Positions 31,501 through 41,525 of a stretch of DNA of 41,525 nucleotides are shown here, in pieces. The translations under genes were made by a program, and so were the position numbers. Numbering within the stretch: the stretch's first letter is position 1; each line of letters starts with the position of its first letter. The notes beneath the pieces were generated by a model, which was not told where the DNA came from, did not search any database, and saw only the letters and a program-made list of their open reading frames with translations. Source of the DNA: Lingula anatina (lineage: Eukaryota; Brachiopoda; Lingulata; Lingulida; Lingulidae); contig NW_019776144.1 in NCBI RefSeq assembly GCF_001039355.2, positions 45,537-87,061 of the forward strand, written 5' to 3'.

Positions 31501-34500
31501 CAAATTTCTCCTTTACCTGAGAATCCACGATCACCTTTTCAACGCCGATTTGATGACACCATTTAGTACTCCAAAACCGTGCCAGTGATTTTTCATAAAA
31601 GTCTTAGTTCAGATTTTAACGTTGATAAACCAATGCAATGCCGTTGTTTAAAGGGATAACAACTGTTCATTTTGGCTAAAAATGGATTTTCCTGGGGTAA
31701 AGGATAATTTTCCAATACTTACAACATTCAAAGTTAGTCTCTGTTTTTTTTTTCTAAAAAGTTTCGTTTTTTTAATCCTCTTAAGAGATTATAACAGAGT
31801 GTAGCCATCTATGGAAGTCACGTGATGTGATGTCAAGCAAAAGTTCCAGACAATTGCTTTAACCGCCGTTTTGGTGGTAAAATAGAATTTATTATATTTC
31901 TGTGAGTTGTTTAAAATGTATTTATTGTGAAATATGGGTATCATACGAACGGTTGTTATCCCTTTAATGAAAATCTGTAATCAGGAGCTCATAACTCCAT
32001 AACAAGAAAAAAAAATACTTAAACCAAAATGACGGCACGGGATTGTAGCCTATACACTCTTGGTTAACTCTGCCAATTTTCGTGATAAAATCTTATTCAG
32101 GGATAAAGTTACGCCCCATACCGATTGCTATCTCACCTCAAAATAGAAAGATGTTAAATTGAGGATTAAAGCTTTGAGTTGCCTATGCTTATACATGTAC
32201 ATTTCAACAAATAAACATAAACGCCGATATTTTATATTTTTGAGGGTTTTCCATTGTTTTCAATCAGCACAAAGATAGATGCATAATTGAATAATTAGAT
32301 GCAGGAAAAAACTAATTTTCAGTATCTGGATGATAATTAAGGGTTACATTATCCTTAAGCATGCTAATCTTTACAAAGATTCATAATAACGTGTCTTGTT
32401 AAATTACAGTTTGTTAGAATGTGTTTTACTTAGAAATGTGACATATTATTATTTGGAAGCGTGAATGATCACAAAACCCCGTAGAATGGCATAGTCTACA
32501 ACGTAACGGTGGGTTTTACATACGGTAATTTTAGGTGGAATCCGTCATTGGTGAGAAAGTCTCAGCTGAAGATCTAGGAGGGGCGGAGATCATGTGTCGG
32601 TATGTTTTTAGGTTCATTAGTATTCTGAATATCTTTTTAAAAATAACCACATCGCCCCCCCCCCCCCTCACCCATCCACCCACTACCTACACACGTTCGC
32701 GTGCGCTTTTCAATATAGTACGAGTACATTAGTACGAGGATTGCCGTATAAAATGCATTTGGCGATCGGCATGCTCAAATGACATAGCACATGACCCAGT
32801 GCAGACACGCCCACATTTTCATTATATATCATCTGCGATTAAATATTTCCAGATACTCAGGCGTAGCTGACTATTTTGCAGAAGATGATCTACATGCACT
32901 TCATAGGGTTCGGAGGATTATACGAAACCTCAATTTCACGACAAATCCTCAGGTTAGATCTATTTTTTATCAAAGCTGGGCACTGGAGAGTCCATTGCTT
33001 GGTAAGGGGGAGGAGGCAAAGTGATTAGATAATTCACAAAATGAATAAATGGTAGAAGAAGTAAGCTTTTCTATAATAAACAGTGGCAGATATAGGGGGG
33101 TCAAGGGGGCCTGCCCCCGGCCCTTGGTGTTCTGAAAAAAAAAAAAAAGCGTCTTACCAGTGACCTCTCGAATCTGCTGCTCCCAGAAATTAACAAACTC
33201 TGATGTTGTCAATCAATTGTTGCGTTTGGTTTTTGTCATGTTAGGCATACTTTACCAATAAATGTATAGATTGTATAGAAAGTTTCGTTAGAACACCACT
33301 TAATCTCAATGAGCCATCTGGTCCAGTTCTACGTCCATGATGTTGTTTGCTATGCCGCCGAGCGCGCGTCGCCATAAAGCTGGTGCCATTTGCAATTCAG
33401 GACCCCCTTACCCCCTTAACCCCCACTGGACCACCCTTTTCAAATAATCCTGGTTCCGCCCTTGATAAAAAAAAAAGGGTAAAGGGAAGGGAAATTGGTT
33501 GGTTTTCTCCTACACGTACTTTGCTCGGTATACTTTTTTGGGAGGGGAGAAGGGTAAGTACGGGGTACCTGCAACGTCAATTTACAAATATCTCTAAAAC
33601 ATACTGCCTTGTATTACTGACTATTACATATATTTACTTCTATAAGGTACATGTACTTGTATATAATATCCACCAGTATCTTTATACATGTATTTTGGCA
33701 TATTCTCATGTATAGAATGTACAAACAATCCAGTCACATCTAGCACAATATTATAGGTCGCGCTGACAAAACCGGAGCCACCACTGCATTCTGCGCAAGA
33801 ACTGTATGGCATAGTTGAAGCGGACAACAAGAAGATGTATGACGCGAGAGAAGTACGTATTAAAAAAACACGCCTATTTAATTTTGAGAAAAATGTAATA
33901 AATTGATTAACTCTGCGACGTAGACGTTTTATTGATTTTTATTTGTTTTTATTTTTCGGGCTGACAAACAGGCGCTGCGTTTGATTTTTATTTTAAAAAG
34001 TCCACTATACGCGGACGTGTATAAACCCTCGTTGGATATGAAATTTATTTAACGTTTTGCCCTTTTTGAATAAATAAAAGCTATTATTATTATTGTTGTT
34101 ATAATTATTATTATTATTATTATTCGACCTTTTTGATCCATGAAGCATTTAGATATGTCTGGTAGGTTGATTTTCTTGATGCTATGATTCCCCTTTACAG
34201 GTGATAGCTAGGATAGTGGATGGAAGCAGATTTGATGAATTCAAAGCAATGTACGGCGACACTCTTGTGTGTGGGTTTGCTAGACTCTGGGGATTTCCCG
34301 TGGGTATTCTTGGAAACAACGGGGTGCTTTTCTCGGAATCTGCCCTCAAGGTAATATAATTTAATTAGATTATGGCATTACACAATGATTTTTATTCCGT
34401 TTGAAGACAGTCTCAGTCTCAGAGTGTCTGAAAAGAGTGACTACTTAAAAATGTGACAAAACCTTGCCTTTTGTAAGCAGATTCAATGAAATAGTGGACA

Positions 34501-36929
34501 TATAATTTTGATTTCGGACATTATATGAATTAATATTTTTCCATTCTCTGTAAGGGAGCTCATTTTATACAGCTATGTTGTCAGAGAAGGATTCCGTTGA
34601 CGTTTCTTCAAAACATTACAGGTAGGACATACTCCGGTTCAAACTATGTCCCCCTTTACTCAGCAGTTCAAATTAAATGATACCATAGTAAATTATAGCA
34701 TGACCTGCCTTTTTTATTTGCATCATCCACCATCCTTGCTTACCATGGGCCTCCTTCTAATGCCACGTGTATTTGTTTTTGATTAATAATGTGTATTTGA
34801 TATTGGTATTGTTAACCAAAAAAGGGTACATATCGTGGCTCATCTCTTTGTCAAACTTTACAAAAAGTTAATGTCAATACCTTTTATGGCTTTCATGATT
34901 TGAATGTACATCCTGCTTAAAACTTTTATATAATGGATAATATAAACTTTTATGTTATGTCTGATGTTTTTTTATGTTTTTCCTTGCGTTTTGATTGCAG
35001 GTTTTATGGTTGGCCAGGAAGCAGAAGCACAAGGTAGATGACGACCCAATTTAATGTCAATATTGTAGTGTTTTTAATTGTTTATTGTATTTATTTCTTT
35101 AACATATGTCTATCTTTTTACCTCATGACAACAATATTTAATGTATGTGTTATATATAAGCTGAATAAATTAACTTTCTCTTAATCTCAGGGATTTCAAA
35201 ACATGGCGCCAAAATGCTGACAGCCGTGGCGTTTGCAAGCGTGCCAAAATTGTCTGTAATTATAGGGGGCGCTTATGGTGCTGGCAATTACGCTATGTGT
35301 GGAAGAGCGTATGGGTGAGGATAAAGTCTGTCTCATACCTCCTGTCATGTTATAGCAATGTTTCTCAAACTCATTTTAGTAATTTTGCATTAAGATGGCA
35401 GATTTATTCCCCAATAATTATCTTTGATCAAAACAAAACCTATCTACCTTATATCATTACTAACGTAACATTTCACAGCCGTCTTTTAACGCTTTGAAAA
35501 TAATTTATACGGGTGCCAATTTAGCTTTTGTATGCTTGTATGACTCCCGTAATATTTATTTTTAATTTTTAGACCCAGATTTGTTTACGCGTGGCCCAAT
35601 TCGAGATTGTCCGCCATGGGTGGAGAACAGGCTGCCAGCGTTTTAGCACAGATAGCAAAGGAGCAGAAATTAAGACGCGGGGAAGAGGTACGTGCATGTT
35701 ATGATGGAGACAGCGACCCCTTTAACTGATTTTGCTTGTAACATGTTTCTGCCATGTTCAGATATTAGTATAATAAAAGTATGATCAAACATGTGAACTC
35801 GGGTATGTCCATAGCGTTAAACCAATAACCTGCAATTACTGGGCCGCTGGTATCTGAAACGTGTTCACCAGGCGTCGACCTTTCACAAGCCATAACAAGA
35901 ATAAGAATCGATTATTTTCTGATTTTCTCACAACAGGCAAAGTGAAATCATTAAACTGTGGTATTTTCCTTATACAGCTGACACTGGAGGAGGAACAAGC
36001 TATCAAAGATCCGATTTTAAAGAAATATGAAGTTGAAGGCAGTCCATATTACGCCAGCTCCAGGTAGGCCGTCTCTGGGTAAACTGTAACCCCGGCCAAA
36101 GCAAGAGTCAAGTTTTTGTTAGAAACCAGGGGCGAATTTAGACCGTCTTCTGGGTTTTCCAGAAGACGGTAAGATTTTCAAGTTTACATTGACAGGTATC
36201 TAATTTTTTCTGTTGGAAGACGGTTAAAATTGGAGGATGGATCAACAAAGATATTTTGGAAGACTGTCAGAAAATAGCTCTGGATCCGCCACTGGAAACT
36301 GTTCAATTTTTAAAGCTATTAATAATATACGACAAGGTGCGAAAAAGAGAGATTTTATGATCATGAGATTCACAAAATAGGGAGAGCAAACTGCATTTGT
36401 TGTAGTAGATTATCACATTTTAAAAATATAATTAGGAGAAAACAGTACAAGTGTAAAGTATTTAAAGTTATGCATACTGCCGTGCTTTGAATTGAAAGTT
36501 ACTCTATCGAAAATGAAAAAACAGACCATTTTATAAAGTTGGTTTGATTAAAAGAACACATGCATATAAATCATGTATGTAATGTACAGTTTGCAGGCCA
36601 GCAGCCGTTGGGGGGGTCTAACCTTTTTGCCGAGAACAGGCCCGCTCTGGGTAAAGTTTGATAAAGGTACACGACGTGTTCATGGTTAAATGTTAATTTT
36701 TTAGAAAGACCCACCCCCTTTGAAATTGCTGGCTGCAGACCTGCTCTGTGGCGGTAATACACATGCTGTGTTGAGTATGATGGGGTTGACCTTTGACCTT
36801 TAACCTTTCAGGTTGTGGGATGACGGTGTGATTGATCCTGTGGATACCAGGAATGTCCTTGGACTGAGTCTCAGCGCAGCTCTTCAGGCAGAGCAAGCAA
36901 ACACGAGATTTGGAATTTTCAGAATGTGA
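27813..36929 (+). CDS. MCCC2: Methylcrotonoyl-CoA carboxylase beta chain, mitochondrial (17 exons, divergent N-half)
   Basis: Exons: 27813-27980, 28729-28795, 28977-29046, 29840-29941, 30205-30332, 30585-30697, 31012-31122, 32535-32599, 32853-32952, 33757-33852, 34201-34350, 34555-34621, 35001-35033, 35191-35314, 35573-35687, 35978-36063, 36812-36929. All junctions are GT-AG and keep frame: 570 residues; human MCCC2 also has 17 exons and is close in length. The beta chain is the carboxyltransferase that moves CO2 from biotin to 3-methylcrotonyl-CoA in leucine breakdown, in the mitochondrial matrix with the biotin-carrying alpha chain. Strong family blocks: [85 protein letters not shown]. Odd: the usual DSGGAYLPRQ reads [10 protein letters not shown], and GSCTAGGAYVPAM reads [13 protein letters not shown]. 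Start is the first ATG; 27867 or 27885 are alternatives, given TATATAA at 27793. Confidence 0.9.
31385..32135. repeat. Dispersed repeat, copy 2, split by a TTAA element
   Basis: Second copy of 19893-20312, within MCCC2 intron 6, same orientation. Left part 31385-31651, right part 31964-32135; the inserted 312 bp lies between. Confidence 0.8.
31652..31963. mobile_element. 312-bp inverted-repeat element with TTAA target duplication
   Basis: The left end AGGGATAACAACTGTTCAT is the inverse of the right end at 31945-31963 with two mismatches. TTAA lies on each side (31648-31651, 31964-31967). The paralogous repeat at 20159-20162 has a single TTAA and no insert, so it shows the empty site. TTAA is the piggyBac-type target. 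Interior non-coding, hence a MITE. Confidence 0.9.
33081..33464. mobile_element. hAT-type MITE in MCCC2 intron 8
   Basis: The left end CAGTGGCAGATATAGGGGGG and the right part TCAAATAATCCTGGTTCCGCC match the ends of the element at 25796-26034. ATAAA flanks both sides, an incomplete target duplication. The interior includes C- and A-tracts. The open frame through its right half is an artefact. Confidence 0.65.
34082..34124. repeat. (ATT)n simple repeat, MCCC2 intron 10
   Basis: Imperfect ATT triplet run in the intron before the exon at 34201. Confidence 0.85.
36127..36294. mobile_element. Short hAT-like MITE in MCCC2 intron 16
   Basis: Begins CAGGGGCGAATTTAGACC and ends GCTCTGGATCCGCCACTG, imperfect inverted repeats of the hAT type. 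GAAAC flanks both sides, too short and offset to be a clean 8-bp duplication. The interior has several GGAAGAC/AGAAGACGGT repeats and is non-coding. Confidence 0.6.
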
Positions 36930-37010
36930 GATCGAAAATATGACGACATCTTGTCAAGTGAAATAAGGGATACTCGGTTGTTAACTCTGAGGGGGGGGGG
37001 GGAGCATTTC

Positions 37011-37013
<3 letters not shown>

Positions 37014-37044
<31 letters not shown>

Positions 37045-37045
37045 T
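37014..37045. repeat. (AAT)n simple repeat
   Basis: AAT triplets in the MCCC2 3' untranslated region, after a G-run at 36991-37002. Confidence 0.9.
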
Positions 37046-37089
37046 ACCAACATCTGTTAACCACATCGATTAGGTGGATCTTTTGAACC

Positions 37090-37095
37090 AATAAA
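37090..37095 (+). terminator. MCCC2 poly(A) signal AATAAA
   Basis: First AATAAA after the MCCC2 stop (161 nt downstream). The converging Ly6-type gene ends at 37456, so the two 3' ends lie close together. Confidence 0.6.
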
Positions 37096-37455
37096 CATTT
37101 TTCTGTACAGTGCATAGTGTAGCTCGTTGATTAGTTTCCATATTCTGACTAAAACATATGCCTCTAAACAAAAAAATTATTTCTGATTAAACATATTATA
37201 ACACACACAAGTTAACACCGATCACACAAATATATAATCAAATCTGTAACATAACAATGCATAATACAGGTAGACAGCTAGTGCAGGGTACCCCCCCCCC
37301 CCCCCACACACACACAAAAAAAAAAGCAGAAGATGCATAGTTTTGATCGAAGTGCCCGTGCTTCTTTTTAAGGATTTTAAGTTACACATATAGGTTTCGT
37401 CTCTCAATGCCTTTTTTTGTATCACAAATTGATTTCATGCGATAGCTGGGCCACA

Positions 37456-40201
37456 TTAGTGCAGACCATACTGAAGAATGACGGGTACAAAGGCGCTGAC
37501 AGCTAGAAGAACAGTGGCTAGTGGGCTGGTGCTGGTGGCTCCGTTACAGTTGTCAGTCGAGCAGTGGCAAGTGGTGGTGGTAACACCTAAGACAGAGCCT
37601 GTGGTGCAGCCAGCAGAGGCACCGGAAGATCCACATTCCCTTGTCCAAGATTTGGTTTCTATACAGAAAAAAAAAAAACGGTTGCACTTTATCTCCTAAA
37701 CTCAAACTTCAAAAGTATGTAATGTGTTACATGTAGTATTTTGTTGAAATACACTGATATCTTATATCGTTTAACTGCATGTATAAACACACTGAAAGCC
37801 AGTCAAGGCGTCCCCGAGTGATCACGGCATTGTCCACTAAATGTCACTACGGACAGTGCGTGTGGGGGGAGGGATTTGAAGGCCCGAGAAACGAGCCCTT
37901 TCCTTCTTTACATGCAAATCATTGGTCCACATGTTTAGCAGGTTAATTAAACCGTCAAGGTGGGTCGATGTGGTGCATGTAAGAAGTTTATAGACTCCCA
38001 GGTCCATGGGCCCTCAAAATTTCCTCAGGCCTCCGCAGTGAAATCTAGCGGACAAAGTCGTAACCAAGTTCTAGTGAATGGACCGAAAGTCTTCTTGTAG
38101 GTATGTACAGTGTAAATGAATTTGAAATTTAAAAAATAATATGTAATTCAGTAAAGATGAGTTTGCACAAGTCTATGATATTTTATATTTTTATACACGT
38201 CGTATACAAATATAACGTCGTGTATGAAAATATAAAATATCATAGACTCTGAAATGTTACGTGTACTTACTGATTCCGAGGGTGTCCGTTTCGACAAAAA
38301 TTTTCTTGCAAAACCCAGTGGTGCAGTTGGTTGTTGTGTTTGCCGTGGGTTGCTCCTGGCACGCACTGTTAGTGCTGAATGTGGAAGAACAGGATATGCA
38401 TGTCAACCCTGCACCTTAAGAAAAAAAAATACTATTTATGATCCTATAGTAACATCTCACAGAAAACAGTTCAACTGATTAAATTTTATCGGAACAATCG
38501 ATATTTCTAAGGTGGGTTTACTGTTTTACATTGTTTTATAAGTGGGTGTACACTTGATGAAAGGAGGTAATACTAGAGCCAGACTGGCAATTAAAAAATA
38601 TCTAATTAAGACGCTTTGATTAAGACGTTTGTACAAATATGATACAAAATTACACCAATACGACAAATAACGTGAAATTACAAATACGTAGAAGAATTAG
38701 ATGAACAGGATTAAGTATAACATAAAATTTAATGATATCTAAAATAGTTTAGCACAGTTTACCAACAGTGTGGAATACACGTTGGGCCCTAAGAGTAGAT
38801 CTGAACTTATAAACATTTGTTATCGACATACATGTTCTTACAAAGGTGGCTATGTTACAACCCACTTTGAAAAAATTATGCAATTTGAAAAAAAATTTCA
38901 AATCGCGCCAAAAATGGGACAAAGTCAACGCGATTTGAAAAAATATTTCAAATTGCGTTAAAATCGTGGACAGACTCAACGCAATTTGAAAGAAAAATCT
39001 AATATTTCAAATTGCGTCAAACAGGCACATTTTAACACACTTTGAAAAATTTTGAGAAAAATGTTAAGATGAGTATCTGCCTATGCCTAATCACCTGACT
39101 TTCTATAGGCCTATATATACAATGGCCTATTTGGTAGAAATGAGGTTGCTGGGAAGTTGTAGGCCTATAAATACTGAAAATATTAGTAGGCCTACTTATC
39201 TTTTTATAAGCAAGTAAGGTTTTTTGCTAAGCAAAAACTTTTTGCTTAGATTTTTTGATAAACCGGGCCCAGGCCTAGGCCATCTTTTAGTAGGCCTTTA
39301 GAATCAACAACAGGGCCTAAAGAGCATTATTAGCAGCCATAAACAGATGGAGGTCACACTGGCTGTGTCCAATTTGAGTCATTTAATATATTGATATTGA
39401 TACTTTGGACAATCATCTGTCTAGTTAGGCCCAGCAATTGATTTGGATGGCGGGGCAAAGTCAATTTGACCTCCTCAAGTCAGCTTTTTGCCTGTCAGAC
39501 ACCAGGGACATCAGGAATAAAATGAAAGCGATTGTCAAAAAAATCAACAACAATAGAACTCCTCATAGAAACGAGCAGTCTGGGGGTCTTCCCCATAATA
39601 TTCTTGAAAATAAGATACAATTTATAATAATTTCACTTCATTTTGGCCTATCAAGTTTCATTTTCCCTTTGCATTTTCCGAAATTTCTTCTTGCCTTTTG
39701 CAATCGACAGATTCTTTCAAGAAAATAAATTGATAATAAGCATGTCAACTGAATTCATAACCTCAAGCAAAATGAAATAATTCATAAATGTATGTTCTTA
39801 ACGCAATTTGAAATATTTTTTCAAATCGCGTTCACTTTGTCCCATTTTTGACGCGATTTGAAAAATTTTTTCAAATTGCGTAATTTTTTCAAAGTGGGTT
39901 GTAACATGGCTATATATTTTTATACAACAAATATAAAATCGATCTTGAAAGAATGCCAAATATTGCAGTGTAATTATGGCTTTTTATCGGGGCTTCTCTT
40001 GTAATGAAAAATTTTTATACTTTTATTTATCGTTTAATGCACTTATTCCTCACGATTTAACCTCATCAGTTTTATTTGAAGACGTTAAGGAAGTTGAAAG
40101 GCCCCACATAAACAACAGATCAGAGCTATAAGAATGTACTTACTCAGAGAAAATGTGGCCACCAAAACCACACAAATTACTTGTAATTTTGTCCTCTCCA
40201 T
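37456..40201 (-). CDS. Ly6/uPAR (three-finger) domain protein, GPI-anchored, 3 exons
   Basis: Reverse-strand exons 40201-40144, 38414-38271 and 37658-37456 join in frame (both introns phase 1, donors GTAAGT, acceptors CTTAAG and CTGTATAG). The product is 134 residues. Residues 1-21 are a signal peptide (MERTKLQVICVVLVATFSLS). The LU domain has ten cysteines (25, 28, 38, 50, 55, 76, 85, 98, 100, 105), starts LTCISC and ends CHCSTDNCN, the family's hallmark. Two N-glycosylation sites (N45, N49). Residues 114-134 are a hydrophobic tail after small residues GATSTS, as in a GPI-attachment signal, so a cell-surface protein is expected. Invertebrate LU proteins act as receptor modulators or in septate-junction assembly; which applies is unknown. 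Converges on MCCC2 with 526 bp between stops. Intron 1 carries a 1054-bp transposon. No clear poly(A) signal found. Confidence 0.85.
38171..38247. repeat. Hairpin: 29-bp inverted repeat beside a splice donor
   Basis: 38171-38199 and 38219-38247 are inverted copies with one mismatch (GTCTATGATATTTTATATTT...), separated by 19 bp. It lies in intron 2 of the Ly6-type gene, 18-23 nt after the exon 2 donor. It may be a tiny MITE or a structure that affects splicing. Confidence 0.8.
38853..39906. mobile_element. 1054-bp foldback transposon with long palindromic inverted repeats
   Basis: Ends are TGTTACAACCC...GGGTTGTAACA, flanked by a TGGCTA duplication (38847-38852, 39907-39912). The inverted ends extend for about 110 bp and are themselves built of GCG-A/T-TTTGAAA...TTTCAAA-T/A-CGC palindromes (38930-38958, 38980-39018, 39800-39830, 39851-39881). 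The interior is rich in TAGGCCTA-type motifs and has one 96-codon frame (39438-39728) with no recognisable domain. No transposase found, so it is non-autonomous. Confidence 0.85.
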
Positions 40202-41525
40202 GTTTCCCGAGTCTGTGCTTTGGAACAAGTGAAAACAGTTTTAAGGCACTCGTTCCCGTATCGTGTCGCTATGGATCATAGTTAGTCTAAGTGTTATTAG
40301 TTTTGGTTACGCACTCCAACTGAAGAGATGCGACCAGCCGTAAAAAAATGCTTATTATCCAGTTTTGCTACATGTACAATAAGTCATGCTATGGCTACCA
40401 GCTGCCGGACATCGATTCTTGTCCTTTATAAGGTTAAATTCTTTAGGTCTTTTGTGTTCAGCAGGTTAACATGTTTGCTGTGAACCCGACGAGGTCAGGC
40501 GAATAAAATATTGAATCAAATGAATTGTGATTCTTGTTAATGCAAATTTTGCGCAACAGTGGATTTAAACAACCCGATTTTGTATTCGGCCTAGCTACAG
40601 GCAGGGTAAGAACATGTCATAATGGAAAAACCTGTTAAGATGATTAAAAAGAGTATTTATTTCTTCAATTATGTGTCTACCATTTTGTGAATTAATGAAG
40701 TCCATACGAAAAATAAAATATTGGCGTTAATATTTCCTGTAACTAGGGACTGATATGGGATTTTAGGAGATTCTGTGGAGTCAGGTGGCAGCAGTGGTGC
40801 AGTCACGTATCGTACACCCAACACACCCTGCTGATTCCTTAAAGAAGCATTGAAAATTAAAGTAAAAATGTGAAAAAAAAATATAGTCCCTGATGTTTTG
40901 TTTAACTTATATTGTATAAGTGCATGGCATGGGACGTGAAGTTCAATAAGATTTATTGAAAGATTAAGGTCACTCGAGGTCACTTGAGTGAGGCATATAT
41001 AATGCAATGCCGTAATAGAATATTACGTACGTGAGAATGGAAGGCGTTATTTGACACCTAAAAACCGGGCTATAACTTCTTTTCCAATATCTTCCAAATT
41101 TTAAACCAAATAAACTGCCGTCATTGTCTAGATGCAAAATTATGAGAAGGAAATTGTGAGAGGTAAATGGGGTAAATGGATATTCAAAGAAAGGACTTAA
41201 GGACAGAACGGCGTCAGAGAATTATCCTACATCCTCACTACCAGAAAAAATGACAGTCACACGCGTACAATGGGTAGTCTTGGGGAGTGGGGGTGGGGAT
41301 AAGAGTAAGGGGTGCGTATCGGACACACGCACCCCCCTAGTCTTTAGAGTCGATTCCTTTTCTACCCGTCCCCCAACAGTTCAAAGAGTATAATTAGTCA
41401 AATCTATATGTTCCAATCCTTGTACCCTACATAGCACGGTTAAAACTTTTCTCTTCCCTGTTTTATATTTTCCGTAAGCCAGCCAATTTAATTCATATTC
41501 GTGCCCCCCTCCCCCCCCCCCCCCC
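40202..41525. other. Upstream of the Ly6-type gene, no gene recognised
   Basis: Presumably holds the promoter of the reverse-strand Ly6-type gene. A reverse-strand stretch at about 40735-40840 (RNQQGVLGVRYVTAPLLPPD) looks faintly protein-like but has no clear partner exon. The window ends in a long C-run (41500-41525). Confidence 0.4.

Noticed and set aside
33347-33715. 122-codon forward frame
   Set aside because: Lies mostly in a hAT-type MITE; the same NNPGSA-type translation arises from the related element at 25941-26030.
39438-39728. 96-codon frame inside the foldback element
   Set aside because: No similarity to a transposase or other family that I recognise; treated as chance until other copies show conservation.
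40669-41007. 112-codon reverse frame
   Set aside because: Only a short stretch looks protein-like and no splice partners were found; not enough to call a gene.

Overview
Eukaryotic (metazoan) genomic DNA, most likely from a marine invertebrate. The signs are genes split by GT-AG introns with consistent phases, AATAAA poly(A) signals, AT-rich intergenic DNA, many microsatellites, and remnants of hAT, LINE and Penelope-like elements plus several small inverted-repeat elements. The EF-hand proteins look like the sarcoplasmic calcium-binding proteins (SCPs) of annelids and relatives, including the C-terminal FWGPL-type ending. That makes a lophotrochozoan plausible, but the window alone does not prove it.

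Layout. (1) 1-12650: a three-exon gene for a small secreted ten-cysteine protein (1049-2806, +), a single-exon gene for a protein with two PTB/PH-like domains (3704-4660, -) and a single-exon SCP gene (5731-6264, +). Nearly this whole block (1204-6800) is repeated in tandem at 6963-12648. The second copy has intact PTB and SCP genes but only exons 2 and 3 of the secreted-protein gene, because the breakpoint lies in intron 1. A LINE reverse-transcriptase scrap and one ambiguous base (n, 6846) sit at the junction. (2) 12650-18000: repeats, then a second SCP tandem array with two intact genes (14571-15107, 16360-16896) and a third copy cut after ten codons by a hAT element. (3) 17937-23531: a transposon graveyard with hAT, LINE, Penelope-like GIY-YIG and a transposase-like remnant. 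(4) 23870-37095: a complete 17-exon gene for a methylcrotonoyl-CoA carboxylase beta-like protein (27813-36929, +), preceded by a second intact copy of its first exon (23987-24148) and an SCP 5' remnant. (5) 37456-40201 (-): a three-exon Ly6/uPAR-domain protein with a predicted GPI anchor, converging on MCCC2. Its intron 1 holds a 1054-bp foldback element. (6) 40202-41525: no gene recognised.

How the parts relate. SCPs buffer cytosolic Ca2+/Mg2+, and MCCC2 is a mitochondrial leucine-breakdown enzyme. The Ly6 and ten-cysteine proteins are extracellular. Nothing shows that these genes form one pathway. The main story is local: repeated tandem duplication (four intact SCP genes and two SCP remnants, two PTB genes, two MCCC2 first exons) together with heavy mobile-element insertion. 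The least described items are the tandem-PTB protein, the ten-cysteine secreted protein, the MCCC2 with altered motifs in its N-terminal carboxyltransferase half, and the foldback element.
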